Positions 44,523-57,532 are shown, counted from the stretch's first letter. The stretch is DNA of 64,000 bases from Budorcas taxicolor (GCF_023091745.1 NC_068933.1:17426001-17490000); one strand, 5' to 3'. The notes: generated from the sequence alone by a model not told the origin. Numbers and translations: made by a program.

Positions 44523-44714
44523 GTAGCCCTGATGGCTCAGGTGGTAAAGAATTCGCCTGCAATGCAGGAGACCCTCGTTCGATTCCTGGGTTGGGAAGAT
44601 CCCCTGGAGAAGGAAAAGGATACCCACTCTAGTATTCTGGCCTGGAGAATTCCATGGACTTTTGAGTCCATGGGGTCACAAAAAGTCGGACACAACTGAG
44701 CGACTTTGACTAGC
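44523..44714 (+). mobile_element. Bov-tA SINE
   Basis: Sense Bov-tA from CCCTGATGGCTCAGGTGG to GTCGGACACAACTGAGCG with low divergence. It directly follows the (CAG)n of the previous fragment, which may have been its insertion target. Confidence 0.94.
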
Positions 44715-46390
44715 CAAAAGAAGTCCAGCCAGTGTGTCTCCAAACTTTAGTGCCTTGTCACTCTGCTCTTGCTGATGTTCCTAAAATGGCTCCTTAGTCA
44801 CTAATAAAGACTAGTTCTCCCTATTACAGTGCTTGCTTCCTGCCTGGGCAGTGTCTGCGTAAAGATGTAAAGTGGAGTCAAAGGTTTTGGTAAACCCCAT
44901 GCATGACTTCACTGAGAAGCTCATCAAGGGAAGAAAAGTAGAAGTCTTAGTTTAAGGTTCTTTTCCCAAATACTGTCTTTCCCCTTAGAGACTAAGTTTT
45001 GAACACTGCGTCAGAGGCAGCCTTGTTCAAATAGCAAAAGGTGTTTTTACACCTCCCTCACAAGTAATGATTATGTTGGATTTGAGTAAATTAAAAGAGG
45101 ACTCGTCAAGTAATTAGTGCCATTTTATTTCTGATGTAGATTTTCAAAAGAGAACATTTTATTAATTAGCCTGCTATTAAAAAGTTAAGTGCTTTTTTGT
45201 TGTTTTTGTTGCTGTTACTTCAGTTGGAAGACATGGTTTTCCTGTCAAATTCTCACTTAGTCTCATAATAAAATCGTTTTTTGCTGTTCATTTCATCTGT
45301 AAAATCAAGGTTGCTAATAAAATTTAGAATGATAAAGGATTAATTAGCACCTGTCTGAATCCTAAAGGGATTTTTATGAAATATGTTGATTTCTCTTTAG
45401 TAAGTCTGTGATAAACCTAATGAGATGTTTTGAAGAAAAAAAAAATTATTCTGACACTCATGAAAGATAGTAAGGAAGCCTGCATTCAAAGGGACGACTA
45501 TGATGGAGGTTTTACACAAGGGGAGAGAGATAGGTCTCAGTTTTGAACATAGCAGGAAACGTGGGGATGTAATAAGGGAGAAGCTGATTTGCAGGGTGGT
45601 TCAGGGGAATGGATAATTATCAAAAGGGTAGGCTAATTCTTGCTAAACTGTCCCAACAGGATTTTTACTGAAGCCAAGCTCCAATGATCAGATGTCACCT
45701 GTGGGGGATGGTGGGGCATAAGAAATCTGGTCAAGACTCAGGGGCGACCAGACACCCAGAGTGGGGATTCTCTCTAAAGTGACTTGACAGGATTTCTGCT
45801 AAATCTGGACTCTACAAGGATGGAGACTGAAGCCCAAGGTTAGAACAGAGAGCTTAGAGGAACCAGACTAAAGTTTGATCAAAGGAGAGAATTTTTGTCA
45901 GTGTGATAGTCTTGTTTGCATAGAGACTAATGGCTAAGCCAATTTCTGACATTCCAAAGACTAGTGTTAGAATAAATTGAGGTAAATGTGGAACAGTTAA
46001 AAATAAGTAAGACAGTGACAAATAAAAAGCCATATAAAATGGAGAGGATATTTTTAGTATGATTCTGCTTTATGTTTGTTTAATCTAGAATTGCAATATG
46101 AGAGTCCTAAAGAGAATGTTGGGGTTCATAAACTCACCCTTTGCACTTTCAAAGCCAAAATGTTTAGTGACTGGGTTAGAATCTAAGTTATTCAGTTCTA
46201 CAAGCTACTACTTTTTTTATACAATAGCTGGATAATCTTCTATTTTCAGTCTGGCTTATTTATAATACACTGTGACCTTCAGAACCTTCACTTATCTTTG
46301 AGCCACTCCTTTACCTTGGCAGATATACACATTCATTGACATAGAATTTAATGTTGCATATTTTGAAAAAAGATTTTTGGTATTAATTTT
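44715..46390. other. Non-genic stretch, nothing assigned
   Basis: About 1.7 kb. The block at 45470-45860 is less AT-rich and has internal echoes (CAACAGGATTTTTACTGAAG, GACAGGATTTCTGCTAAATC about 130 bases apart), suggesting an old repeat that I cannot name. There is no gene. Confidence 0.4.
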
Positions 46391-46394
46391 AAAT

Positions 46395-46630
46395 AACATG
46401 GACATTAGAGTCAAACAGATCAAAGCTGAGCATTTGAACTATAATTTACTTGCTGAAAGGCTTGAAGCCAGTGATACAACCTTTCTGAGTCTTATTTTCT
46501 TCATTTGAGGATAATAATATGAACCTATCTCACAGATTTGTTGTGAAAATCAAGCAGTGCTTTATGTATAATGTGCAGGTAACAAGACCTGACAGACAGT
46601 AAGTATTTGATAAATCACTTCTATTATTTG
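46395..46630 (+). mobile_element. MIR SINE, near full length
   Basis: Good order over about 235 bases: AGTCAAACAGATCAAAGC, CAACCTTTCTGAGTCTTATTT, TTCATTTGAGGATAATAAT, ACCTATCTCACAGATTTGTTG, GTGAAAATCAAGCAG, CAGTAAGTATTTGATAAATC. Confidence 0.85.
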
Positions 46631-46639
46631 GGCAAAATA

Positions 46640-48165
46640 AGAAAGTCACAGTCTTCATAACAGACTTGGAAGACCTAACTCGTATGTTACAGGAAGTTTA
46701 GTCTGCATTGTTACAACAGAAGAAGGAGACAGAGAAAAAATACCCATGTATTATATTCTATTTATTTTACGTCTTGAACAGAATAAAGAACTAAATGAAA
46801 TGAGAGGGTCTTTGCCAGGGAAATGAGCCTTTTTTCAGAGTGCCCTCTTATTTTAAACTGAGAAGGCAGGTACTTTTCAGAACTACCATAAAACAAATAG
46901 CCGTCCATTGTTACTGCCAGTGATTTCCTATTCTCCTTTGTTATTTCCATAGCCCACCTCCCTTTGGGGAAAGACTAATCCATAATAAATGTATTTCCGA
47001 CACCTGAGCGGCCACACAGGTATTCACATTTTATAGGGAGTAATATTTTCTTTTTCAGTTTCTCTCCAGGGTACTTTATGTCCTTCTAGTTCATAGCAGA
47101 AATAGTAAAATTTCAAACTCCATGAACTGAAAAAAAGGTCTAAAAGCTTGAGCACTGAACAAACCAAACTATAAATACACATTATTAGAGCATTTAAAAT
47201 TTTCCTGTATGATTTCATGTTATTATAACATGCCTGTTTCTGCTCATATGCCTATCTACCACAAAGGCATATAGACAGAAATATAAAGTATGTTGCATAT
47301 GCTATTTGTTTTTATAAATCCAAAGTAGTATAAAAATTGTATTTTTTGAGAAAATACGACAAAAACACTTTTACATTTCAAATTACAGAATTTTAAACAA
47401 ACCTCTGCCCACCCCAAGGTGATTTTTCATGCTAAGAACTACAGAAAGATTAATGTAGAGGACTGAGGTTTTATTTTGTAGTCTCTAATGACAAATGATC
47501 AAAAATGCAAAAGTGATCTCAAAAGTGATCTGATGGGTCATTGAAAGCCAAGTCTTTTGACGTTTTGTTTCTGAATGTTACATGTGTTTCACTGTAGAAA
47601 AGTGTAGTCTAATGAATTTAAGGAGCATGATCCATACTATATATGAATAATGGTCTTCAGCCTCTCAAGAAAGGGACTTGATAAGCTTTAGATCAGAGTG
47701 TACGCTGAAAACTTATAGTCTAACTTTTTGTCACTAGAACAATAATTGCAAGGATAATACAATTCATCATGTACCTATAAAAATGATGTCTTCTCACATG
47801 GCTTACTGGGAAACTACATTTTAATAAAGTTATAATAGAATTAGAGGAAGGAAACTACTAGGATAGTAGTGGAATTGTCAGTTCTTCGTGTTGAAATAAC
47901 TTTCACATTTTGAGATAAGACTCTTGAATTTCAAAGTTTGGGAGATAAGAGATGTTTTAGGTTTTTATAAAAGTAGAAAAATTACTTTTAGATTATCTCA
48001 GGTTTATGCACTTAATCCCACCTCTCTTGTCCGAATGAGACATCACCTAAAAATTGAGTCTGTCATTTCTTTTCCCAAAAGTCAGTATAAAATAAGACTT
48101 CAAGTAACTTTTTCTAAAGTTGATCAATTTATGGATGACTGATTCACAATGGCATACTAAGGAAC
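46640..48165. other. Non-genic stretch, nothing assigned
   Basis: About 1.5 kb without a supported gene or recognised repeat. Frames of 62-72 codons carry no motif. Confidence 0.45.
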
Positions 48166-48169
48166 TGAA

Positions 48170-48930
48170 CTGTCCATTCATTTATTCAATAAATATTTTT
48201 TTGTTAACTAGTAGGTCTTGAGGAGTGTGTTACAGAATATATTAAAAACAAAATTTTAAAAGTCTCCTGTTTTCATGGAATTATTATTTGGGAACTAGAG
48301 ACAAGAAATAGATTTCAAAACAGATGAAATAGATGTAGTGTTGTTAGATGGGTACAGGATTTATGGAAGTAAATATTAGAAGATGATAATTCAAATAAAG
48401 GTACTACGGAATTTTTTTGTATAGAGTCATAATCAAAGACCTTAAGCATTGGTAAGAATTAGCTACTTAAAAAAGAAATGTGTTACTGACAGAAAGTCAT
48501 AGGTGAGAGCAGATTAAGCTCAGATGATGAAAAGAAGTTTGGTTTGCCAGGGGCCAGGTGTTTAAGGTCCAAAAGATGGCAACAGAGAGGCAAGAAGGAC
48601 CTAAGTCAGGAACAGTCATGTAAAGCGTGCTAAAGACTATAAAATTGAGAGCAGTGGGGAACCACTGACATTTTCAGCTAACATGATTAGATTTACTTTT
48701 TTAAGAAATACCTTCTAGCTACAGAATGGAGACTGGGATGTAAAGAGAGATGACCAGAGGCAGAGATACCTATGAGTATGCAAGCTATGATGCTGGCCTG
48801 GACTCAGAGACTGGCGGAGGAAATCCAAAGAGTACATGAATTCGAGAGGCATTGGGGAGATCGTATCTGTAGGTATTTGTGAGTCATGGGAAGAGGGAAG
48901 TAAAAATGGAAATGTAGCCAATGATAATTT
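48170..48930 (+). mobile_element. Old mammalian-wide repeat, family not named
   Basis: Starts with CATTCATTTATTCAATAAAT and continues through TTTTCATGGAATTATTATTT, GACAAGAAATAGATTTC, CATGATTAGATTTACTTTTT and GGAGACTGGGATGTAAAGAG, in the order of a long and common mammalian repeat whose name I am not sure of. Weaker copies appear at 18540 and 58640. Confidence 0.5.
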
Positions 48931-49254
48931 CATTTTTCATATAACTGAATGGATGTTAGTCTTCCTTGAGATAGAAAACACAGAAGAAATAATGTATTGG
49001 AGGTCAGTATAGATGAAGTGTTATGTAAGTTTACAGTTTCTAGGGGATAGATAAATGAATCTGACCCATGAGTCACAAAATATAGGATTTAAACTTCAGC
49101 AAAGACATAAGACATAGAGAAAACATACAGCAAATTGACAGACATTAACCCTGCCTTATTCATGTTTTTATTAACATAAAGGGATTAAAAACTGCGATCC
49201 AAAACCAGACAGTGACAGAATGGACTAAAAATAAATAAGCACAACATCACGGAT

Positions 49255-49345
49255 GTTTGTATAAAAGTCTGAACTCATCAAATAGTAAGTACACATTAAG
49301 TATGTACATGCCATTATACAACAATTATACCTCAATAAAGCTGTT
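49255..49345 (+). mobile_element. L1M-type 3' end
   Basis: CTCATCAAATAGTAAGTACAC, CATTATACAACAATTATACC, TCAATAAAGCTGTTAAAG is the usual 3' end of old mammalian L1. The preceding 100 bases may belong to it. Confidence 0.6.
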
Positions 49346-50345
49346 AAAGTTTTTTCAAAAACAAAATAACAAAAACCTAAAAAAAAGAAGTTTGGCTGGG
49401 AAGGGAAAAATAATAAACTAAACCAAAAAAAAATTTTACTGAGGGGCTATAGGTTAGTCTTCAGGAGTGTCAGCGAAGTGGGGAACAGGTGTCTTTACAT
49501 TCGTATTCCTCTGTACCCATCTCAGAGACGAGTGATACTACTCATGGCATGATTCTGACTCACGGCACAGTTTCTAGGTTTCTGGTCTACATAAAGAGGA
49601 CTGCAGCCTTCAGACCTGTCAGGCTTTTATAGAAGAAAGTGTTTTACAGAGGGGGCATAAACACCATTTAAAAAATTATGCAAGTTTGAGCCTCTGATTT
49701 TTTTGTTGTCGTTGTTATTACTCCATCCTAAAAAGTAAATACACAATGGCCTGAATGATCCAGTAACCACAGTGCAAGATGCCTTCTGCTCTCGCACATT
49801 TCCCAGCTACCTGGCGGCTCCCTTAAGAGAAGCATGGACAATCGTTCAAAATGCTTGGGCTTCAGGGATATTTAGAAGCTCCTCATTTCCTCCCAGAAAA
49901 TGCATGGAGACGTTGAAACTGCATTTTGTGTATTATTTCCCTTGGGCTTACCAGATCCCTCTCCCTGTATCCACTTAACTTAAAATGTAAATTTCTTTAG
50001 AAAGCACTGTCTCTTGATAATTTAATGGGAATTAGTAGATGAAATCATTTTCTTGCATGGCTTTCTACACTAAGGCAACATGAAAACACCTTAGATGGAA
50101 AATAGAGTCAGAATTGAGCTGGGTCCAGGACAGTGTGGACCACAGTCATCTATTGTTAAAGCTCTCAGGACTGATTATGGCCACAAATATAAATGCTCTA
50201 CAGGGAAAGAATAAAGAAAATAAGCATTCCACATTGATTTTGGTCCAGGTGCATTAATATACATTTTTAAGAGACAATCTCAGTAGTGGCTAGAAGAGGA
50301 GCTCTGAAGTCAGACTACTTAAGTGTTTCCCCTCCCCACCAATGT
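49346..50345. other. Non-genic stretch, nothing assigned
   Basis: About 1 kb without a supported gene or recognised repeat. Confidence 0.45.
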
Positions 50346-50349
50346 CTAC

Positions 50350-50548
50350 GTATGGTGACTCAGACAGTAAAGAATCCACCTGCAATGGGGGAGACCTGGG
50401 TTCGATCCCTGGGTTGGGAAGATCCCCTGGAGGAGGGCATTGGCAACCCACTCCAGTATTCCTGCCTGGAGAATCGCCATGAATAGAGGTGCCTGGCAGG
50501 CTGCAGTCCATGGGGTCTCAAAGAGTCAGACACGACTGAGCAACTAAG
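50350..50548 (+). mobile_element. Bov-tA SINE
   Basis: Sense Bov-tA: GGTGACTCAGACAGTAAAG, GGGTTCGATCCCTGGGTTGG, TTGGCAACCCACTCCAGTA, GAGTCAGACACGACTGAGC. Low divergence. Confidence 0.94.
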
Positions 50549-50554
50549 CAAATA

Positions 50555-52580
50555 TATATCTTTACTACCTACAGGAAACTTTCATGTATCTTGAGCCTCA
50601 TAACCAACTTGTGAAGTAGGCAGGTTTCAGCTGTTCATTCTTATGAGGTATTCTATTTTTGTATTCTTATCCACAAGTCAGCAGGAGAGACTGCAAAGGC
50701 ATATATGCCCCTTGCCTGAAGCTTGTTGCTGTCATAAACGGAGGCAATATCAAATCGATTCTCAAACACTTTCTGCTCAATTGTGCCCCACTGAAATTAA
50801 TGTGCCCTGGCCTCTCCTGCCTCATATTGTAGCCCTGATTTATGTCCTTGTAAGTAGTAACATTTATAAAAAGTCAGAAAAATTATGACACTGAAGAAAT
50901 GGAAACCAGAAGTGAGCTGGTCGGGTATGCAAGACATTATAAGATTGTTATATGTCAATTTAGCTCAACACTTCCAGTATATTCTGCCATCTAGCCTCAG
51001 TGAAATCTGTCTTTGGTAAAGGCAGATATCCAAGGGAAGTCCAGGTCTTTCTGATTTTCAGATAGAGGATTTTACTGGACTCATGTAAATATAGATGGTT
51101 GTTACATAAATAGAAAGACACAGTACAGATTTTAAAAAAGCATACTTCTTGGGGAAAATACAATTAAATAAAATTTTCATCAAAAGCTGTGTGTACTTTG
51201 AAATTTAAATTGCATGGTGAGCTTGGATTGCCAATATTTTTCATGCTGTTGCTTTCTAGACTGATGGTGCCTTCCACTTATTCCAGATAGAAAGGGACCA
51301 CGAAGCTTTAGAAAGTTAGTGCAGATGTGCAGCTGTTGATCCCAGCCTAGAAGACATGCTTTCTATATCCAGGAAGATTATCCAAAAAAGCCAACTGTGA
51401 CAACTAAAAACCATGTTGTTAGACTGGTTTAAGAAGGATTAAGTCAAGGGAAGGGAGTTTTATATTTTTTTGCACATCCAATACTCATGGTGTTTCAGTT
51501 AAGCACAGTCAAGAGAATACACTGCAAAGTAATTGAGAGGGGGTCTGAACTCAGATTTGTTCAGCTTGCTTCTTAGAATAGTTAATATTAACTGACTTCT
51601 ACATTAAGATTCACTTAACTTGGCAAATGCATGAAAATGAAATCACATAAGCTTTTCTAAACTAACACTTTCTAAGACTGGGGTAAATGGCAAGTCTAAG
51701 AAATACTTTGTTTAATTTTGAGATGTTTCACAGAGACTATGAAAAAAGTTAACTTTAAAATCAAGAGCCAAACAGTTTTTTGGTCTTGGAATATAATAAC
51801 TTCAAGAAGCAATTGATTATTTTAATAAATAAAATCAGTAGATATAATTGCTCCTCTAAACATTTCTCCTGAAATGAATGGGTAGTGATTATTTTTGAGA
51901 ATATACTTATAGACTTTGTTATACTACCTGACAACTTGAGAAATATTAGAAGAAATTGCTTCAAGTATTATTATTCAAATACAGCTTAGCAATGTATTCC
52001 TATATCAGGGGCCCATGATTCCCTGAGGCTCAGTTCAAAGACAAGCAGATGATGAATGGTTGAACCACAGAAATAGGTGGAGACAAAGTGTTGTCTTTAT
52101 TCTGGACCAAATTAAATAATATTAAATGTTTTTTAATTGCATTGATTGAAATCAGACTATTCCTCCTGCCTTTCCTACACCATTTTGACATGATTTTCCC
52201 AGAAAAAATCAGAAGTAGAAAGGAGCTTCCTTTTTTCATGGTGATCATGTAACACATCATATTGTTGACATCTGTTGTGCAACCCTAGAAAAGCATGAAC
52301 CTATGTGGTTCAGCCTCAGAGAAGCATGGAGCTTGGGGTAAAAATGTTAGCAGCTTAAATCATTGTAAACAAACTCCATTCTTTATTTTCATTCTTGGAA
52401 AGATGAAAGGCTATAGCACATAGTCCATAGCAGTCCTTGCAAAACTCTAGCTTCTATACCAAACATTTCTTTCACATCCTGATTCCTATCCACAGACTGA
52501 AATCTGGAGTCAGGCCAAATTCACTACCGTTCACAGATGCCAATGATGAGCTGGGTGTTCTACTAGTCAGATATCCTCAA
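50555..52580. other. Non-genic stretch, nothing assigned
   Basis: About 2 kb, the longest stretch in the window in which I recognise no repeat at all. Frames up to about 80 codons carry no motif. Confidence 0.45.
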
Positions 52581-52584
52581 CCTG

Positions 52585-52801
52585 GGCTTCCTAGGTTGCC
52601 CAGTGGTAAAGAACCTGCCTGCCAAGCAGGAGATGAGCATTTGATCCATGGGTTGGGACGATCCCTTGGAGAAAGAAATGGCAACCCACTTCAGTATTCT
52701 TGCAAGGGAAATCCCATGGACAGAGAAGCTTGGCAGGCTATAGTGCATAGGGTCACAAAAGAGTTGGACATGACTCAGCGGCTGAACACCACCACCACCA
52801 A
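52585..52801 (+). mobile_element. Bov-tA SINE with (CCA)n tail
   Basis: Sense Bov-tA from GGCTTCCTAGGTTGCCCAGT to GAGTTGGACATGACTCAGCG, followed by ACCACCACCACCACCA at 52786-52801. Confidence 0.92.
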
Positions 52802-53169
52802 TCGTCACCCAGTTATCACAATATCCTCAGTTTTCAAAGATGAATTAACTAGGGCTGAGAAACATAACTTGTCCCAGTTCACACAGCCCCAGTGTTCAAA
52901 ATGTTTGATTTCAAAACTCATACTTTAAAAACCACACTATGCTAACTTTCATCATTTTAAAAGCCTAATTTTATGATTTGGGAGTCTATTTCAAAATGTT
53001 TCTAATCCTCAAATTCATTGACAAATATTTTCACTTACTTCTGTCTCTCTCTATATATATGTACACATGCACACACTGTGGAATAGGCATACACGCACAC
53101 ACGAATATAAATATAATTTGTTTCTTCTTCAATATCTCATGCTTTTATGTGTGCTTTTTTAAAATGGGC
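52802..53169. other. Non-genic stretch, nothing assigned
   Basis: Mostly AT-rich with a short CT/TA/CA-rich piece at about 53040-53105. No gene. Confidence 0.45.
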
Positions 53170-54950
53170 TGTTAGCACTGTGAAAATAACTATACTACTC
53201 AAAACAATCTACAGATTGAATGCAATCCCTATCAAACTACCAATGACATTTTTCACAGAACCAGAACAAAAAAATTGACAAATTGTATGGAAACATAAAA
53301 GACCCCAAATAGCCAAAGTAATCTAGAGAAAAAGAAATGGAGCTGGCAGAGTCAAACTTCCTGATTTCAGACTATACTACAACACTACAGTCATCAATAC
53401 AGTATGGTACTAGCACAAAAACAGAAATAGAGACCAGCGGCACAAGATAGAAAGTCCAGAGATTAACCCATGCACCTATGGCCACCTTATCTTTGACAAA
53501 GGAGGCAAGAATATACAATGGATAAAAGACAGCCTCTTCAGCAAGTGGTGCTAGGAAAACTGGACAACTATGTGTGAAAGAATGAAATTCGAACACTTCC
53601 TAACACCATACACAAAAATAAACTCAAAATGGATTAAAGACTTAAGTGTAAGGCCATAAACTATAAAGCTCTTAGAAGAAAACATAGGCAGAACACTCTG
53701 ACATAAATCATAGCAAGATCCCCTTTGACCCACTTCCTAGAGTAGTAGATAAAAATAAACAACTGGGGCTTAATTAAACTTGAAAGCTTTTGCAAAGCAA
53801 AGGAAACAGTAAGATTAAAAGACAACCCTCAGAATGAGAGAAAATAATAGCAAATGAAACAACTGACAAAGGAGTCATTAATTAAGCTTAATATATAATG
53901 TATATTATTAATATATAATTAATGTATATTACATTAAAATACATTTTAATACAAAATATATAAGCATCTCCTACTGCTCAATATCAGAAAAACAGGCTAA
54001 TCAAAAAATGGGCAGAAGACCTAAACAGACATTTTTCCAAAGAAGAGATACAGATGGCCAATACACACATGGAAGGTGCTCAGCATCACTCATTATTAGA
54101 GAAATCCAAATGAAAACCACAATAGAGTATCACCTCACACCAATCAGAATGGCCATCACCAAAAAAAAACCCAAAAAACTAAAAACAATAAATGCTGGAG
54201 AGAATGTGAAGAAAAGGGAACCCGACTGCACTGCTGGAATATAAATTGAACAGTCACTACGGAGAACAGCATGGAGATTCCTTAACAAACTAGGAATAAA
54301 ACTACTGTTTGAACCAGCAATTCCACTACTGTGCATATACCCTGAGAGAATCACAATTCAAAAATACACATGTATCCCACTGTTCATTGCAGCACCATTT
54401 ACAATAGCCAGAAGACAGAAGCAACCTGGATGTCCATTGGTAGATGAATGGATGAAGAAGATATGATACATATATAAAATGGAATATTACCCCTAGAAAG
54501 GAAACAGATTTTTAGTCAGTTGTAGTGAGGTGGATGACCCTAGAGCCTGTTATACAGAGTGAACTAAGTCAGAAAGAGGAAAACAAATATCATCTTTTAA
54601 TGTGTATATATGGAACCTAGGAAAATAGTACTGTTGGCCAGTTTACAGAGAATAAGTGGAGAAGCAGGCGTAGAGAATGGGCTTGTGGACTTGGCGGGGG
54701 AAGGAGAGGCCAGGACAAAGGGAGCAGGTAGCACTGACTCATATACACTTCCATGTGTAAAACAGGGAACTAGTGGCAAGCTGCTATATAACACAGGCGC
54801 CCGACCTGGCACTCTGTGACGACCTGGAGGGGTGGAATGCAGTGGGGGCAGGTAGGCTCAAAAGGGAGGGGATTTACATATATATAATTATGACTGATTT
54901 GCATTGATGTATGGCAGAGACCACTAGAACACTGTAAAGCTATTATCCTC
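53170..54950 (+). mobile_element. L1 LINE, 3' part, broken frames
   Basis: About 1.7 kb of sense L1: end of ORF2 (CCCTATCAAACTACCAATGA, GTATGGTACTAGCACAAAAA, TTTGACAAAGGAGGCAAGAA, GGGCAGAAGACCTAAACAGA, CAATTCCACTACTGTGCATA, GATGAATGGATGAAGAAGAT) and the 3' UTR with GGGAACTAGTGGCAAGCTGC. Many stops and indels interrupt it. An AT-rich expansion lies inside at 53876-53965. The 5' end is truncated and no clear poly(A) tail remains. The L1 family is ruminant L1 or a close relative. Confidence 0.93.
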
Positions 54951-54959
54951 AGAAAGACA

Positions 54960-55801
54960 TGGGCTGTTAACAAATATTTTTTCAAAAAAATACTCAGTTT
55001 ATAATCATTTCACTTAAAACAGTAATTGCTAACTTTATTTGCTTACTCTTAGAATCACAAACCTTTCTCTTTAAACCTCTGGCTTTGCATTATTTTTCCA
55101 TCTGTACTACATCTCTCTTGTGCAAGAACCAGAGTAAAAAAAGAATATTTAAGAGGGAGATAATGAATAGGGGAATGAGAGTTCATGTTTAATTGCATTT
55201 AATTCTCCAAATTTTTCAATATTATTTTATGTATTTTATTTTAAATAGTATAGAGTTATTTATTTTAAAATGTCACCCTAAAACTTGACAATAAGAAGTG
55301 AAAACTCTGAATGCAAAATCAACACATTTCAACTGTGTAAGAGAAAATGTAAAAAGAAAAGGTTTGAAACATTTAAAATAGTTTTTCAATGGTCTTAAGT
55401 TTTAGAAAAGATAAATAATTCATAAAAGTTCAAGAGATTTACTTCTTCCTCTTTCTTAAACCCATGCAAGAAAAGTATTTTACTTCAGAATTAGAAAGGA
55501 ATAAACCGATGAGTTTCAGGACACCCAGTTGGTGTCAGAGAATTGGTATCAGAATATAACTTCCTAGTAGAAAATTTGCCTGTAAAATACAAGAATGTAC
55601 ACAAACATTTAATCTTTCATTCATGGCCAGTAACTTTAATGTTAATCAGAACTATGGTCTTTATGTTTGGAAAGAAGTATTTTAATATCATAGTGGTTGA
55701 ATCTAAAGTTATTGGTTATAAATGAAAGACTAAATGTTTGTGTAAATACTCATATGTAGAGGCAAATTTTCTGTTAGGAGTTTACATTCTGACACTAATT
55801 C
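54960..55801. other. AT-rich non-genic stretch
   Basis: No supported gene or recognised repeat in about 840 bases. Confidence 0.45.
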
Positions 55802-56490
55802 TGTGACACCAGTGGGGTGTCCTGCAGCTCAATTCAGTTCTAACAGTAACTAACCAGACAGACCTGCAGGCTAAGAGCAAAATCCTTGACAAGACTGCCC
55901 TCATTTTAGATGCCAGCTGCAAGTCTGGATGTCTCTGAGCCCCTGCACTTCAGCCCAGACAGCTACATAAAGGAGCTTCCCACAACCCTCTTAGGTTTAA
56001 TATTTTGCTAAAAAGACTCTGTACTCAGAAAAGCAAAATACTTACAATTACCACTTTACTATAAAAGATAAGAATAAACAGCCAGATAAAGAAGCACATA
56101 TGGTAAGGTCTGTGTACAGGATTTTCTATATCCATCTACTACTGTCCCAGTTCATGGTATGTCCATCAGCCAGGAAGCTTCTCTGAGTCTTGAGTTCAGA
56201 GTTTTTATTGGGAATTCATTACCTTGGCAAGATCAAGTAAATCATTGGCCAGGTACTTGAATTCCATCTTTAATTGCCACTCCCACCTCAGAGGTTAGGC
56301 TGGCCCCATGTTCCAACCCTTAATCATATGGTTGGTCTTTCTGGTGACCAGCCCTGCATCCAGGAGCCATGTAGGTATCCCCCAACCAAGTAGCTTCACT
56401 AGCATAAGGAACACTCCTATCACTCCAGTTCCAAGGGTTTTTGAAGCTTTGTCTGGGGACAAAGCTTACAGACACTTTTATTATACCACA
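55802..56490 (+). mobile_element. Probable old solo LTR (ERVL/MaLR-like)
   Basis: A 689-base block starts TGTGACACCAG and ends TTATACCACA, the TG...CA form of an LTR. Phrases inside (CATCAGCCAGGAAGCTTCTC, AGTTTTTATTGGGAATTCAT, AAATCATTGGCCAGG, TCATATGGTTGGTC, GTTCCAAGGGTTTTTGAAG) match an old mammalian LTR type I recall but cannot name surely. No viral coding sequence lies next to it, and the 5-bp flanks do not match, so it would be an old solo LTR. Confidence 0.5.
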
Positions 56491-56499
56491 GATGCTTAT

Positions 56500-57395
56500 C
56501 ATGTATGTGTTCATCTTATCTCATCTCACAATTGATATAGAACTTTTAATAGTTTGTTCTGCCATATTATATACTTAAATATTCTTCCATTTTTTGTTGT
56601 TTTTGAGATTATTTTACAAGGCAAGAAATTAAATTACTTTCATATATAGGAATATCTGTATACATCTATATATAGAAATATACATGAGATGGATGGATAG
56701 AGTTAGATACAAAGGAAAAGAAAAAAAAAGTTTCATAGGTTTTAAATGGACAAAAGTGCTTTTCTCCTGGTAGCTTAAAATTATTTAGTTACAGTCAAGA
56801 TGATTTTGGGTGAGATGACCAAGAGATCAGAACAGAAGATGCCAGGCACGTGAGCCTGGCTGAATTGCTCTTCTGCTCCAGCGCTAGAGGTAGCGGACCC
56901 TGGGGGGCTAGCAGATGGAAGCACCCCTGGGTGCGCCCGTCGGGTCCCTGAAGTCATGATGTACTATGAGACTTGTGTCAGGACAGCCTTGGAGAGCTTT
57001 TCAAAGCGGGAGGAGATGCCAGAACCCTCACAGAAACCAAGAAATTGGAATTGGAATTGGAATATGGGCCATTTAATAACAAGAGGTGGAAACCAAGAAG
57101 TGTTTAAAACATAAAAATAGAAGCCTATGACTGTCTTCTGGACTGATGCGAACTAGTGTTTTCACAGTCTTGAACAACCAGACCCCAAGCATTCTATGAT
57201 TGATGAGTGTGTCAGTGCTCTCTACACAAGCAACTGTTTTATTGTCTGTTGTTTTCTGAAACTCCTCTCCTCATTCCAGCTTGTTCTCATAGTTGCAGCC
57301 GTACCTGCTTGCACCTTCCCGGGTTTCAACTGTGTTATATATTTCTCTAATTTATCCACGAGCTAGACTGTCGGCCTACCATCTTGATGACACGC
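56500..57395. other. Non-genic stretch with a GC-rich island of unknown origin
   Basis: Within it, 56860-56960 is much richer in G and C than the flanks (GCGCTAGAGGTAGCGGACCC) and is followed by ATGATG opening a 51-codon frame to TAA near 57110. The frame contains an (ATTGGA)-type repeat coding WNWNWN. This could be the 5' end of a processed pseudogene or an old LTR piece. I do not recognise the protein. Confidence 0.3.
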
Positions 57396-57398
57396 TAG

Positions 57399-57488
57399 AA
57401 TCAGTGGGTAGAGCTTTAAAAATGCCCACACCTGAGTTCACCCCCACACTAATTAGATCAGAATTCTTAGAAGTGAGGGTGGGGCATG
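57399..57488 (+). mobile_element. MER5-type (hAT-Charlie) DNA transposon fragment
   Basis: AGAGCTTTAAAAATGCCCAC, CTAATTAGATCAGAATTC, TTAGAAGTGAGGGTGGGGC match the MER5 order. It is non-coding and short. Confidence 0.65.
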
Positions 57489-57532
57489 TGTGTGTGTGTG
57501 TCTGTGTGTATCTGTGTGTGTGTGTGTGTGTT
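57488..57532 (+). repeat. Imperfect (GT)n microsatellite
   Basis: GT run interrupted by CTGTGTGTATCT words, directly after the MER5 fragment. Confidence 0.9.
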
